From Rhodopirellula baltica (GTDB lineage: Bacteria; Planctomycetota; Planctomycetia; Pirellulales; Pirellulaceae), in NCBI GenBank assembly GCA_002901265.1, contig PPHI01000017.1, positions 62,001 through 126,000 on the forward strand: a stretch of 64,000 nt of DNA, in the 5' to 3' direction. Shown one piece after another: positions 29,303 through 38,478 of the stretch. Below the pieces are notes generated by a model that was not told where the DNA came from, ran no database searches, and worked only from the letters and a program-made list of their open reading frames with translations. Within the stretch, counting starts at the first letter, position 1, and every line of letters starts with the position of its first letter. The translations under genes and the position numbers were made by a program.

Positions 29303-29349
29303 ATCACGATCCCCAATTCGACAAAGGGCAGCCCGAACGCACCGAGTTC

Positions 29350-29643
29350 GTGCGTCATGCCATCCGGGTTGCCCTCAAAGATCGAAAGTTAGCAAAGCGT
29401 GGTCATGTGGCCGCCGAAGGCGTTTGTCGTGTTCTGCTGGAACTTGCCGTCGATCACTTTGCCGAATCCGGCAAAGAAGAATTGATCGCCTGGGAATTCG
29501 CCAACAGCCACGACCTCGGTAAGTTCATTTTCGCGTCGGCAGACGCCGGTGCGATTGAGCTGTCCGAATCGGATCAGCTTGCCGACTTCGACGGCTGGTT
29601 TGACCTGAACCAGGATCCCAGCCGATGGGGGCTGCAGTGGTAG
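29350..29643 (+). CDS. Small conserved-looking protein downstream of valS
   Basis: From GTG 29350 the product is 97 residues. The same frame is open back to a CTG at 29299 that overlaps the valS stop as CTGA, which would give 114 residues starting LNHDPQFDKGQPERTEFV. The sequence is soluble and looks like a real globular protein (GHVAAEGVCRVLLELAVDHF; DFDGWFDLNQDPSRWG). No family is recognised. Its stop is five bases from the 3' end of the convergent gamma-glutamyltransferase gene. Confidence 0.55.
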   Translation: MRHAIRVALKDRKLAKRGHVAAEGVCRVLLELAVDHFAESGKEELIAWEFANSHDLGKFIFASADAGAIELSESDQLADFDGWFDLNQDPSRWGLQW

Positions 29644-29647
29644 CGAG

Positions 29648-31393
29648 CTACCTCGCGGCTTCCACGCTACCGCCACGCCGCCAATCCGAAACGCCCGTTG
29701 CCGTTCCGGTTTCTGGATCGATTGCGATCGCATGGACGGAACCTTGGCGGCGGCCAGACGGACGGCTGCATTGGTGCCCCATCGCCTGAAGCGCCGGTGT
29801 GATCGCGTCGAAATGCTCGTCGTCTTCTAAGGAAACTTGATCCGGGAACCATTGATGGTGAAACCGTGGCGCTTCGACCGCTTCGAGCAGTGGTCTGTCA
29901 AAGCCGATTGATTGCACGATCACTTCGGCGACCGTGTTGATGATCGTGCGACCGCCGGGACTGCCGACAACCAAAACCGGCTGTCCGTTCTTAGCAATGA
30001 TTGTTGGCGACATCGAACTGAGCATTCTTTTGCCTGGGCCAACCAAGTTCGCCTTCGTGCCGATCTGGCCGGTCTTGGTTGTCATACCAGGAACCCAATT
30101 GAAATCGCCCATCTCGTTGTTGAGCAACACCCCGGCATCCTTGACCATGATCCAACTGCCGAAAGACCGCTCGAGTGTCGTGGTCGTACTCACTGCCCAG
30201 CCATTACCATCCACAACAGAATAGTGCGTGGTTTGTTCGCTTTCGTACGGTCCAGCGGTTAAGGGAATGTGTCCGGCAATGTCCGCACTCGAAGTGGCTT
30301 GGCGAGGCGAGATCGTTCGGGCCATTGCTTCGACATGGGCATCGTCATACGCGTCGCCAACTTCCGTTGTCGCGGGGTCACCCAGCAATGCGGCACGAAG
30401 ACGAAACGATCGCCGCATCACTTCGATCATCAAATGCATTTGTGGCGTCGTCCAAACCGCGTCCGATGACGGAGTCAAATTCAATCGCTCGAGCATTCGA
30501 AGCTGTAGCCCGACGGTCAGGCCGCCCGAACTTGGCGGCGGTGCCCCATAGACGTCGTGCCCTTGATACGCCGATTGTGTCGCGGTGCGAGCAACAGCGT
30601 TGTAGCCAGCCAAGTCATCACGCGAAATCAACCCATCGCCACGTTTCATCTCGGCGACGATTTTGTCCGCCGTTTGACCTTGGTAAAAACCATCCGCGCC
30701 TTGATCAGCGATCCGTTGAAGCGTGGCCGCGAGATCTGGCTGGACCAAACGATCACCGGGCTTCCAAAGTCGTTGATCGGGATGCCCAAGCACGCGGCGA
30801 AATTCGTCATAGCGTGCGTCTTTGATCGCGGGATCCGTCAACGCGGAATTCAACGAATACGCCAAGTAGTCATCAACGACAAATCCCTCTTTGGCAAGCT
30901 TGATAGCCGGGGCAACGAGCTCCTTCCAAGCCAAGGAACCATATTTTTGGTGGGCGAGTGCCATGCCTGCGACCGAGCCGGGTGTGCCAGCCATTTTTGC
31001 ATGCCGCGACTGTGACCAATTGACGAACGACCTTTCAGTCGCTGCCTGTGGTGCGGTTTCGCGAAAGTCAATGCAGACAACGTCACTTGGCGATGCAATA
31101 TTCGGAGGGCTGATCAGCATGAAACCGCCGCCGCCGATGTTGCCGGCTTCTGGCCAAGTGACCGCCAACGCAAAGCCAGTCGCGACTGCGCTATCGACGG
31201 CGTTGCCGCCAGCTTCCAGGCACTCGCGTCCGATGATCGACGCGAGCGGACTGGTCGTTGCTACAACGCCATGATTTCCAGCACCAACATCTGAGGGGGT
31301 TTGCTTGGGTATCGCGACCTGAGGATTCGCACGGACATCGACCAACCAACTGATCGCGAAAACAACACACAACGAAATACGGAGCGGCATCAA
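29648..31393 (-). CDS. ggt: Gamma-glutamyltransferase (secreted)
   Basis: The 581-residue precursor hydrolyses or transfers the gamma-glutamyl group of glutathione and related peptides in the periplasm. A signal peptide (LRISLCVVFAISWLVDVRA) starts the protein. Conserved features are GGNAVDSAVATGFALAVTWP, GNIGGGGFML, RETAP and GAPPPSSGG. The autocleavage nucleophile is Thr389 in EQTTHYSVVDGNGWAVSTTT. The small-subunit signature is FGSWIMVKDAGVLLNNEMGDF in part, with VGSPGGRTIINTV near the end. Length is standard. It stands alone on the minus strand. Confidence 0.92.
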   Translation of the reverse strand: MMPLRISLCVVFAISWLVDVRANPQVAIPKQTPSDVGAGNHGVVATTSPLASIIGRECLEAGGNAVDSAVATGFALAVTWPEAGNIGGGGFMLISPPNIASPSDVVCIDFRETAPQAATERSFVNWSQSRHAKMAGTPGSVAGMALAHQKYGSLAWKELVAPAIKLAKEGFVVDDYLAYSLNSALTDPAIKDARYDEFRRVLGHPDQRLWKPGDRLVQPDLAATLQRIADQGADGFYQGQTADKIVAEMKRGDGLISRDDLAGYNAVARTATQSAYQGHDVYGAPPPSSGGLTVGLQLRMLERLNLTPSSDAVWTTPQMHLMIEVMRRSFRLRAALLGDPATTEVGDAYDDAHVEAMARTISPRQATSSADIAGHIPLTAGPYESEQTTHYSVVDGNGWAVSTTTTLERSFGSWIMVKDAGVLLNNEMGDFNWVPGMTTKTGQIGTKANLVGPGKRMLSSMSPTIIAKNGQPVLVVGSPGGRTIINTVAEVIVQSIGFDRPLLEAVEAPRFHHQWFPDQVSLEDDEHFDAITPALQAMGHQCSRPSGRRQGSVHAIAIDPETGTATGVSDWRRGGSVEAAR

Positions 31394-31488
31394 TCAACCC
31401 TACGTGAGAATCAGACGGTTTTTCTTGAGCGAGCGTCCTTGATTGTCGTGCGCCGCCAAGCGTTGTGAAGTTGGTGTCCTCCGCCTCG

Positions 31489-33042
31489 CTACTTGGCGGG
31501 TTTGTTCTTCCACCAAGTTTCCCATTGCTGACGAAATTGATTCACGAGTTCCGGTTCGCGTTTGGCGAGGTCGTCTAGCTCACAAGGATCTTCGACAAGG
31601 TTGTAGAGTTCCCAGTCTCCTTTGTCATATTGCACCAATTTGTGCGTCTCGTTGCGGATCGCTTTCGCCTTGCCAAATTGCCAATAGATTGGCCAAGGTC
31701 GTTCAACGGTTTCGCCCCGCAGAGCTGGCACCAACGAATGGCCCGGTAGTTCGTCCGTGATGTCGGCCTGCGCCAGATCCAACATCGTGGGCATAAAATC
31801 GGTCAGGTGTCCGACGTGGTCCGTGGTTGTTCCGGCAGCAATCTTGCCGGGCCAATAGGCGATCAGCGGCGTCCGCGTTCCGCCTTCATAATCAGTCGTT
31901 TTGTACTTTCGAAACGGAGTGTTGGAGGCGTTTGCCCAATGACGCCCTTGTGTCAGGAAGCTGGTGACCTCCCAAGGCATCGAACCTTTGACCGTCGATC
32001 GGTCGGCGGAGTCTTCGCAGGCGCCATTGTCCGAGAGAAAAAAGACCAAGGTGTTGTCGCTCTCACCGATGTCATCAATCGTCCCAAGTAGCTTGCCGAT
32101 ATTGCGATCCAATCGATCAACCATCGCGGCATAGGTCGCCATCCTCAGGTCCCACCAATCGCGATCGTCAGACTTGATGTCGTCCCAAGCTGGCAAGCGA
32201 GCATCGCGGGGCGACAGCACAGCGTTATCGGGCAGAATGCCCAATTGTTGCTGACGAGCGAATCGCTGCTCGCGGAGTTTGTCCCATCCGATCGCGCCGT
32301 ACTTGCCGCGGTATTTCGCGACGTCCTCTTCGGACGCATGCATTGGGTAATGTGGTGCGGTGTACGCCACATACAACAAGAACGGCTGCTCTTCGTCGCG
32401 ATACTGATGCAGGTACTCGACCGCTTTGTTTGTAAATGCGTCGGTGGTGTAAAACTCGCTGCTCTCTGGCGTGTAGGGCAAATACTCCTGTTCGTCATCG
32501 GCCCAACGCCGCACCATCTTCTTGGCTGGCTCAGGTTCGCCCGGCCGCGCGTGCCCGGGGTTCCAAAAGTTACAGCAACCGTCAGTCAACCCGAAGTGTC
32601 TGTCAAAGCCACGCTGATAGGGCGTTTGTCCGGCGTGCCACTTACCAGTCATCAACGTACGGTAGCCAGCGTCGCGCATTCGCTCGCCAAAAGTCGGCGC
32701 GGCATAGTGCACCGAAGCGGACGCACCGACATGGTGCCACCAACGGCCGGTCAACAGCGACGCTCGCGTGTGCTCACACTTGGCGTTGTTGTAGAACGTT
32801 CGAAATCGCACGCCGCCTTGCGCTAAACGATCCAAATTCGGCGTTTCGATCTCACCTCCATAACATCCGATATCGCTCCAACCCATGTCATCGCACATGA
32901 TCAAAACGATATTGGGACGGCTGTCACGAACTTCCTCATCAGCCGAACAACACTGGGCTCCGGCGCCAAATAGGATCGGGACGACACAAGCAAAAATGGA
33001 CGAAGCGGCAATTCGAGGAAACCGCAGGCTGTTCGCGATCAT
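31489..33042 (-). CDS. Sulfatase with an atypical active-site motif
   Basis: The ATG at 33042 gives 517 residues, with an earlier in-frame ATG at 33087. A signal peptide (IAASSIFACVVPILFGAGAQ) directs export. The alkaline-phosphatase-type sulfatase fold is clear: RPNIVLIMCDDMGWSDIGCY supplies the metal Asp pair, ETPNLDRLAQGGVRF and TGKWHAG follow, and VFFLSDNGACED gives the second metal site. The residue normally oxidised to formylglycine lies in KCEHTRASLLTGR, where the family consensus is C-x-P-x-R; here His replaces Pro. Planctomycetes hold many sulfatases for algal polysaccharides. Substrate is unknown, and maturation by the usual enzyme is uncertain. Confidence 0.85.
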   Translation of the reverse strand: MIANSLRFPRIAASSIFACVVPILFGAGAQCCSADEEVRDSRPNIVLIMCDDMGWSDIGCYGGEIETPNLDRLAQGGVRFRTFYNNAKCEHTRASLLTGRWWHHVGASASVHYAAPTFGERMRDAGYRTLMTGKWHAGQTPYQRGFDRHFGLTDGCCNFWNPGHARPGEPEPAKKMVRRWADDEQEYLPYTPESSEFYTTDAFTNKAVEYLHQYRDEEQPFLLYVAYTAPHYPMHASEEDVAKYRGKYGAIGWDKLREQRFARQQQLGILPDNAVLSPRDARLPAWDDIKSDDRDWWDLRMATYAAMVDRLDRNIGKLLGTIDDIGESDNTLVFFLSDNGACEDSADRSTVKGSMPWEVTSFLTQGRHWANASNTPFRKYKTTDYEGGTRTPLIAYWPGKIAAGTTTDHVGHLTDFMPTMLDLAQADITDELPGHSLVPALRGETVERPWPIYWQFGKAKAIRNETHKLVQYDKGDWELYNLVEDPCELDDLAKREPELVNQFRQQWETWWKNKPAK

Positions 33043-33257
33043 CGGCTGATGTCTCGGAAAAGGAGGAGAAGGCGGGGCAGCGGGCAAGGCCTGACGAAAC
33101 CTGATTATAAAGGATGCGACACTGCCGGAATGGACCAGCCGTCGCTCGCCACGCCCTAATTAATAGACAACGCGTCTTCAGTGTGTTAGCCTGATTCCCT
33201 GGCGTTGCAGCGTAGAGCGCCGAGAACAGGGAAACGCGATCGCGTGGAGCACGAAAG

Positions 33258-34118
33258 ATGTTGGTTGAAAAGTTTGATCGAAACTTTGGCGGACTCATCA
33301 TGCTTGTGGCGTTCCTCGTCGCGTCGGTTGCATCGCAAGCGACCGCCCAGGACTCTGACAAGAACGAAACTGCAAAGACGCAACGCAGTGAGACACTCTT
33401 CAAACACTTTGACCAAACAGGCAAAGAGCTGACGCTGCAAGCGGACTCTGGCGAGGCATATCACTGGAACCCGAAGCCCTTGTTCCGCTTTTCAACCGAA
33501 GGTCAATTCTTTGGCAGTGTTTATGTTTGGACCGACAAGTCAGACCGCTTGGCCGTGGTTGGAACGATCGGCTCGATTCCGATCAACGGCCGCGACACGG
33601 AATTCGTCGAACTTCATTTGCTGAAGCCACAGCCAATTACACCGCTTCGAATTGGCAATCCGCCCAACAAGACTTGGCGCCCAGAAGTTGACAAGCTGGC
33701 GCTGAAAGACATCGAAAAGGCGCCAGAGGTTAGCACCAATGATGCGGTTCGATTACGACAAATGCGAACGCTGGCTAGGCGTTTCAGCGCGGAAATGATT
33801 CACGACGGACAGACCAATCATCTCCGGCTACTTCCCCAGCCGATCTTTCGCTACGAGAAGTCGACGCCAGATCGTGACGGCGCCCTGTTCGCATTTGTGT
33901 GGGATAACGGTACCGATCCGGAGGTGCTGCTGAGGATCGAAGCTGACAGTTCCGGCGAAACCACAGGTTGGCGCTACCAACCAGTTCGCTTCACTTGGCG
34001 AAGTGTCAATCTGTCTTTGGACGACACTCAGGTGTGGACCATGCCCGAAATGCTGAACCGTAATTTGCCAATGCAAACGACTCCGTATCTCACCGGACTC
34101 ACTCAGGCAATCCCCTAG
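33258..34118 (+). CDS. Secreted protein of unknown function
   Basis: ATG 33258 gives 286 residues, with an alternative ATG at 33300 that starts MLVAFLVASVASQATAQ. Both give a signal peptide ending at ATAQ. The mature part has a soluble, mixed alpha/beta look with a repeated theme of FRF/FRY and VYVWTDKSDRL/FAFVWDNGTDP, which may reflect two related halves. I believe homologues occur next to planctomycete secreted gene clusters, but no function is known to me. Confidence 0.6.
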   Translation: MLVEKFDRNFGGLIMLVAFLVASVASQATAQDSDKNETAKTQRSETLFKHFDQTGKELTLQADSGEAYHWNPKPLFRFSTEGQFFGSVYVWTDKSDRLAVVGTIGSIPINGRDTEFVELHLLKPQPITPLRIGNPPNKTWRPEVDKLALKDIEKAPEVSTNDAVRLRQMRTLARRFSAEMIHDGQTNHLRLLPQPIFRYEKSTPDRDGALFAFVWDNGTDPEVLLRIEADSSGETTGWRYQPVRFTWRSVNLSLDDTQVWTMPEMLNRNLPMQTTPYLTGLTQAIP

Positions 34119-34604
34119 CACTCTGCCAACGACCGACTTGGGGGGTGAAGGTTTGACGGATGGGGAAACTTTCGCTACGCTAATCGACCCTAAGGGAAAA
34201 TGTGTTCAGTGGATCCGCCGAAAAATTGAACCCTCGGCCGGGATCACAAGCATTCGAGCCAGATCGACTCGTGCAGAAACGTTGGACCTAGATAAAAATC
34301 CACTATGCTTGATTTTATCAGGTTCATCGGAACAAATTAAACGTTGGAGTGTTGGCAGGGCGACCGGGCTCTGCAGATCTCCACCGGCGTGACGGACCGA
34401 TTCGAACTCAGCCCTACCCACCCCAATCCCACCTCCCAGCATGTTTGACGCTGCCCCAGGCCGACGACATGTTCCCGCCCAACGATGATCTCGTCGCAGC
34501 TGTTTTGTTGGCTGCGTCGCCGTCTTGATCGCCGAGGAAGTCCTCCGCGACAAGGTTTGTTTGATAGATCTCAAGCACTTCAACATTGACTACGGAGTCG
34601 TTCG
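34119..34604. other. Intergenic region before the DUF1501 cluster
   Basis: This 486-bp region contains no supported gene. A short plus-strand frame (ATG 34469, MFPPNDDLVAAVLLAASPS) and a minus-strand frame of 70 codons at 34414-34626 exist, but neither has a start context or composition that convinces. Positions 34290-34345 are A/T-rich and may hold the promoter for the downstream four-gene run. Confidence 0.35.
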
Positions 34605-35906
34605 ATGCGTTGTGAAGGAAGTCCATTCAGTCGGCGCGGTTTCTTGACAGTCGGAGCTCTCGGAGGGCTAGGGCTGTCGCTGCCAGAGCTGCTGATGCGA
34701 GAAGCAATGGCGGAGCAAAAGCAATACGACTTCGTCGAAGCCAAGGCGAAAAGCGTCATTCACGTTTACTTGCCCGGGGGGATCGCTCACCAGGAATCGT
34801 TCGACCCCAAACCGTACAGCCCGCTGGAATATCGGGGCGAGATGCGGACGATCAAAACCAACACCGGCGAGGTATTCGCCGAAACGGTTCCGCAACTGGC
34901 TCAGCGTGCCGACAAGTTCAGCATTATTCGTTCGATGACGCACGGCGAAGCCGCTCACGAGCGTGGCACGCACAACATGTTCACGGGGTACAAGCCAAGC
35001 CCAGCGCTGCAGTACCCCTGCTTCGGTTCGGTGGTCAGCCACGAATACGGGCCACGAAACAACCTGCCACCGTATATCTGTATCCCGAACGTCCCCAACG
35101 AATTCGCCGGGACGGGGTATCTTCCCAGCAGCTATGGCGGGTTTGCGTTGGGCTCCGATCCGGCGCAAAACGGTTTCAAGGTTCGCGACCTGGACTTGGC
35201 AGGTGGCGTTGATGGCGAGCGATTTGTACGCCGTAAACAAGCCCTCGAAATGGTGAATAACCAATTCGCCTCGGCCACTGCTGCGGACAACGTCAATGCA
35301 ATGAACACGTTCTACGAACGGGCCTATAGCTTGCTTGACACTCCCGCTGCGAAGGAAGCCTTCGATATCGATAAAGAAGACGCCGGTCTTCGCGATCGCT
35401 ACGGGCGAAACCAGGCCGGGCAGCGTTTGTTGATGGCGCGACGCCTGGTCGAAGCCGGCACGCGATTGGTGACCCTGACATACGGCGGCTGGGACATGCA
35501 CCAGAACATCACCCAGGGATTCCGCAACCAGATGCCGTCGCTTGACACAGGCTTGGCGGTGCTGCTTGATGACCTCAGCGATCGCGGTCTATTGGACGAG
35601 ACGTTGGTGATGGTCAGCAGTGAATTCGGTCGCACACCGAAAATCAACCCCGATGCGGGACGCGATCACTGGCCCAAGGTGTTCAGCGTGATGCTAGCTG
35701 GTGGCGGGATCAAAGGCGGCATGATTTACGGGTCTTCCGATTCGACCGCTGCCGAACCGGAAGACAATCCCGTTTCGCCCGCCGACTTGGCAACGACCAT
35801 GTATCGCTTGATGGGAATCGTTGCAGACAAAGAATTGATGGCACCGGGGGATCGGCCCATCGAGATCGTTGATGGCGGAAAGCTAATCACGCCATTGATG
35901 GTTTGA
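34605..35906 (+). CDS. DUF1501 family exported protein (Tat signal)
   Basis: The 433-residue protein has a twin-arginine signal (FSRRGFLTVGALGGLGLSLP), so it is exported folded. It belongs to DUF1501, a sulfatase/phosphatase-fold-like family common in planctomycetes: SVIHVYLPGGIAHQESFDPK near the start, SIIRSMTHGEAAHERGTHNM with its His residues, VTLTYGGWDMHQNI, and VSSEFGRTPKINPDAGRDHW near the end. These proteins are usually encoded beside DUF1549/DUF1553 cytochrome-like proteins, as here. The biochemical role is not established. Confidence 0.88.
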   Translation: MRCEGSPFSRRGFLTVGALGGLGLSLPELLMREAMAEQKQYDFVEAKAKSVIHVYLPGGIAHQESFDPKPYSPLEYRGEMRTIKTNTGEVFAETVPQLAQRADKFSIIRSMTHGEAAHERGTHNMFTGYKPSPALQYPCFGSVVSHEYGPRNNLPPYICIPNVPNEFAGTGYLPSSYGGFALGSDPAQNGFKVRDLDLAGGVDGERFVRRKQALEMVNNQFASATAADNVNAMNTFYERAYSLLDTPAAKEAFDIDKEDAGLRDRYGRNQAGQRLLMARRLVEAGTRLVTLTYGGWDMHQNITQGFRNQMPSLDTGLAVLLDDLSDRGLLDETLVMVSSEFGRTPKINPDAGRDHWPKVFSVMLAGGGIKGGMIYGSSDSTAAEPEDNPVSPADLATTMYRLMGIVADKELMAPGDRPIEIVDGGKLITPLMV

Positions 35907-35990
35907 TCGTAGGGTTCAACCAAACGACCGCCTGCTTCGGTGGGCGGTTTTGACTATCACGACCGTTCCTCAATCGTTAACGAATCGACG

Positions 35991-38438
35991 ATGTTGATAA
36001 GAAACGCGGGCCGCATTTGCCGAGCCCTGACCTTAGCGACCCTAGTCGCGTCCGTCGCCTCCACGGCGAATGCGACCATCCCCGAAGTCACGTTGCTGGA
36101 ACCTCGTGGTGTGGTGCGAGGGGAAGAATCGGTCGTGAAGTTCCGCGGCAATCGACTGAGTGACGCTTCGCAAGTGCTCTGCGATTTACCAGGAATCGAA
36201 ATCCTGGAAGTCAAGCCGATCAACAACTCTGAAGTCGAAGTCAAAATCAAAGCAGCCGCCGACTTGACGCCGGGCCTTTACCCACTTCGTCTGGTCACAA
36301 AAAGCGGGATCGCAAACCTTCGTCTACTCGGTGTTGGCTCGATGCCAATCGTGACGGAAGCCGAACCGAATGACGAGTTCGACGCCCCGCAAGCGATCGA
36401 ATTGAATTCGACCGTCGAAGGAATCGTCAAACGTGAAGACGTCGACCACTATCAGGTCAAGCTTGCCAAAGGGCAAACACTGAATGTCGAAATCGAAGGC
36501 CTTCGGCTTGCATTCTCGCTGCAAAATCGTGACATCCTGGATCCCTACATCGCGATCCTTGATTCAGGTCGCTTCGAAGTCGCATCAAGCGATGATAGTG
36601 ATCTGTTGCAACAGGACGGCATGTGCTCCTACACCGCGCCAGAAGACGGCACCTACACGATCTTGGTTCGTGAGAGTTCTTTCCAGGGCAGCGACTCGGG
36701 TACCTACCGGTTGCATGTTGGAACGTTCCCACGCCCTGTCACCGTGATTCCCGCGGGCGGTCAGCCGGCAAGTGAATTGAATGCCCAATTGATCATGTCG
36801 GACGGCACGGAGCGTTCGGCAATGATCCCGTTGCCGAGCGAATCGCAAGAACAATGGGGCGTGGTCACCCAAGACGACACCGGCGTGACGCCATCGCCGA
36901 ACTGGGTCCGCGTCAACAATCTGCCGGTGGTGATGGAACAAGAGCCGAACGACGATCGTGCGAAAGCGCCCCTGTCAGAAGTCCCCGCCGCATATTGTGG
37001 CGTGATTGGCCAAGCCGATGATTTTGATTGTTTCGCGTTCGAAGCCAAAAAGGGAACACGCTACCGCGTCGAAGTCTTCGCTCGCAATGTGCTTCGTTCG
37101 CCGTTGGACGCGGTGATCAACGTCTTTGCCCCCGACAACTCGACGATCGTTTCGAACGATGATAGCCGCGGTCGAATTGACCCGTTCTTGGAGTTCGATG
37201 CCAAGGACGATGGGCCACACAAGGTTCGCATTTATGATCACCTCCGTTCCGGCGGACCGACCTACAACTATCGAATCGAAGTCAGCACACCGCCACCATC
37301 GGTCAGTTTGACGCTGAAAGAGCTCCGCCGCGACGAAGCGCAGGTTGTCGCGGTTCCAATCGGAGGACGCAGCGCGATGATGGTGTCCGTCAACCGCGAC
37401 CGTTACGGCGGTCCGGTGGAGCTTAGCCTGGACGGATTGCCTGCTGGTGTGACCGCGACGGCGTTTCCAATCCCCAATGGACGTCCAGAGGCTCCGGTGG
37501 TTTTCACCGCCGCAGCTGATGCAGGCTACAACGCTTCGCTTTACACCGTTTTCGGTAAAGGCGACGAGAACAATCCGCTCGTCGGCGGCAAACTTTCCCA
37601 GACGCACAACATGGTGCTTGGGCAGAACCGTCGCCCGATGTGGACTTACGATACGACACGCGCCGCGATGGCGGTAACCGATCCAGTCCCCTTCGAAATC
37701 GAGTTGGTCCAGCCACAAACTCCAATCGTTCGTGACGGCAGCAAGAATCTGCTCGTTCGCATCAAGCGTAACGAAGGCTTCGAAGAAAACGTTGCCCTTC
37801 GCACGCTCTACAACCCGCCCGGGATTGGAATCAACAACGGACGCTCGATTCCAAAAGGACAATCCGAAGTCGAGATTCCGATTACGGCAAACGGCGGTGC
37901 GGGTGTTGGCGAATGGCCGATCATTTTCATGGCTTATTACAACACGCCTAACGGCCAAGCCGTAACCGCGACACCACCGATCAACTTGGTCGTCGAAAGC
38001 CAACTGTTTAAGTACGACTTTCCTAAATCGGCTGGGGAACTTGGTGCCGATGTCGCCTATGCGTTGCCCGTCGAGACGCTTCGTGAATTTGAAGGTGAGG
38101 CAGAAGTCCAACTGGTCGGCCTGCCCGCGGGTGTAACCTGCGAAGCACCGACCCAGCCCATCCCGGCTGGTGCCGAATCGGTCACGTTCCAACTTAAGAT
38201 CACCAACGAAGCGAAAGTCGGTTTGCACAAAACGTTGAACGCTCAAAGCCGGGTAACGGTCAACGGCGAAGTCATCGTGCAAACCAATGGGACCGGTGAA
38301 CTGCGGATCGACCAGCCATTGCCGCCAAAGGTTGACGAACCTGCGAAGCCAGAGCCACCAAAAGCGGAAGCGCCCAAGCCTGCCGCCCCCAAACCGCTCA
38401 GTCGTCTTGAGCAGTTGCGACAAGAAAAAAACCAGTAG
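35991..38438 (+). CDS. Secreted protein with PPC (pre-peptidase C-terminal) domains
   Basis: ATG 35991 (815 residues) is chosen because a signal peptide follows (ALTLATLVASVASTANA). The frame is open from 35940. An IPT/TIG-like opening (TLLEPRGVVRGEESVVKFRG) is followed by two PPC-type beta domains, each with an EAEPND/EQEPND entry (TEAEPNDEFDAPQAIEL and VMEQEPNDDRAKAPLSEV) and D-H-Y/D-C-F strands. More beta-sandwich sequence follows. The C terminus is a Pro/Lys-rich tail (EPAKPEPPKAEAPKP). It lies between DUF1501 and DUF1549/1553 genes and is probably a periplasmic or surface partner. Confidence 0.8.
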   Translation: MLIRNAGRICRALTLATLVASVASTANATIPEVTLLEPRGVVRGEESVVKFRGNRLSDASQVLCDLPGIEILEVKPINNSEVEVKIKAAADLTPGLYPLRLVTKSGIANLRLLGVGSMPIVTEAEPNDEFDAPQAIELNSTVEGIVKREDVDHYQVKLAKGQTLNVEIEGLRLAFSLQNRDILDPYIAILDSGRFEVASSDDSDLLQQDGMCSYTAPEDGTYTILVRESSFQGSDSGTYRLHVGTFPRPVTVIPAGGQPASELNAQLIMSDGTERSAMIPLPSESQEQWGVVTQDDTGVTPSPNWVRVNNLPVVMEQEPNDDRAKAPLSEVPAAYCGVIGQADDFDCFAFEAKKGTRYRVEVFARNVLRSPLDAVINVFAPDNSTIVSNDDSRGRIDPFLEFDAKDDGPHKVRIYDHLRSGGPTYNYRIEVSTPPPSVSLTLKELRRDEAQVVAVPIGGRSAMMVSVNRDRYGGPVELSLDGLPAGVTATAFPIPNGRPEAPVVFTAAADAGYNASLYTVFGKGDENNPLVGGKLSQTHNMVLGQNRRPMWTYDTTRAAMAVTDPVPFEIELVQPQTPIVRDGSKNLLVRIKRNEGFEENVALRTLYNPPGIGINNGRSIPKGQSEVEIPITANGGAGVGEWPIIFMAYYNTPNGQAVTATPPINLVVESQLFKYDFPKSAGELGADVAYALPVETLREFEGEAEVQLVGLPAGVTCEAPTQPIPAGAESVTFQLKITNEAKVGLHKTLNAQSRVTVNGEVIVQTNGTGELRIDQPLPPKVDEPAKPEPPKAEAPKPAAPKPLSRLEQLRQEKNQ

Positions 38439-38478
38439 CATTCACAACGAAATTCAATCTAACCGAGCGCAAGTCCTC

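Noticed and set aside
34350-34440. Possible tRNA-like stretch with GTTCGAAT-like words
   Set aside because: GATTCGAAC occurs, but no acceptor stem or anticodon arm can be drawn around it.
34414-34626. Minus-strand frame of 70 codons upstream of the DUF1501 gene
   Set aside because: It overlaps the DUF1501 start and has no signal or domain. A dockerin-like reading was considered but the Asp/Asn pattern does not fit.
36975-38441. Long minus-strand open frame (488 codons) inside the PPC gene
   Set aside because: It is antisense to a well-supported exported protein and lacks any start context or recognisable domain.
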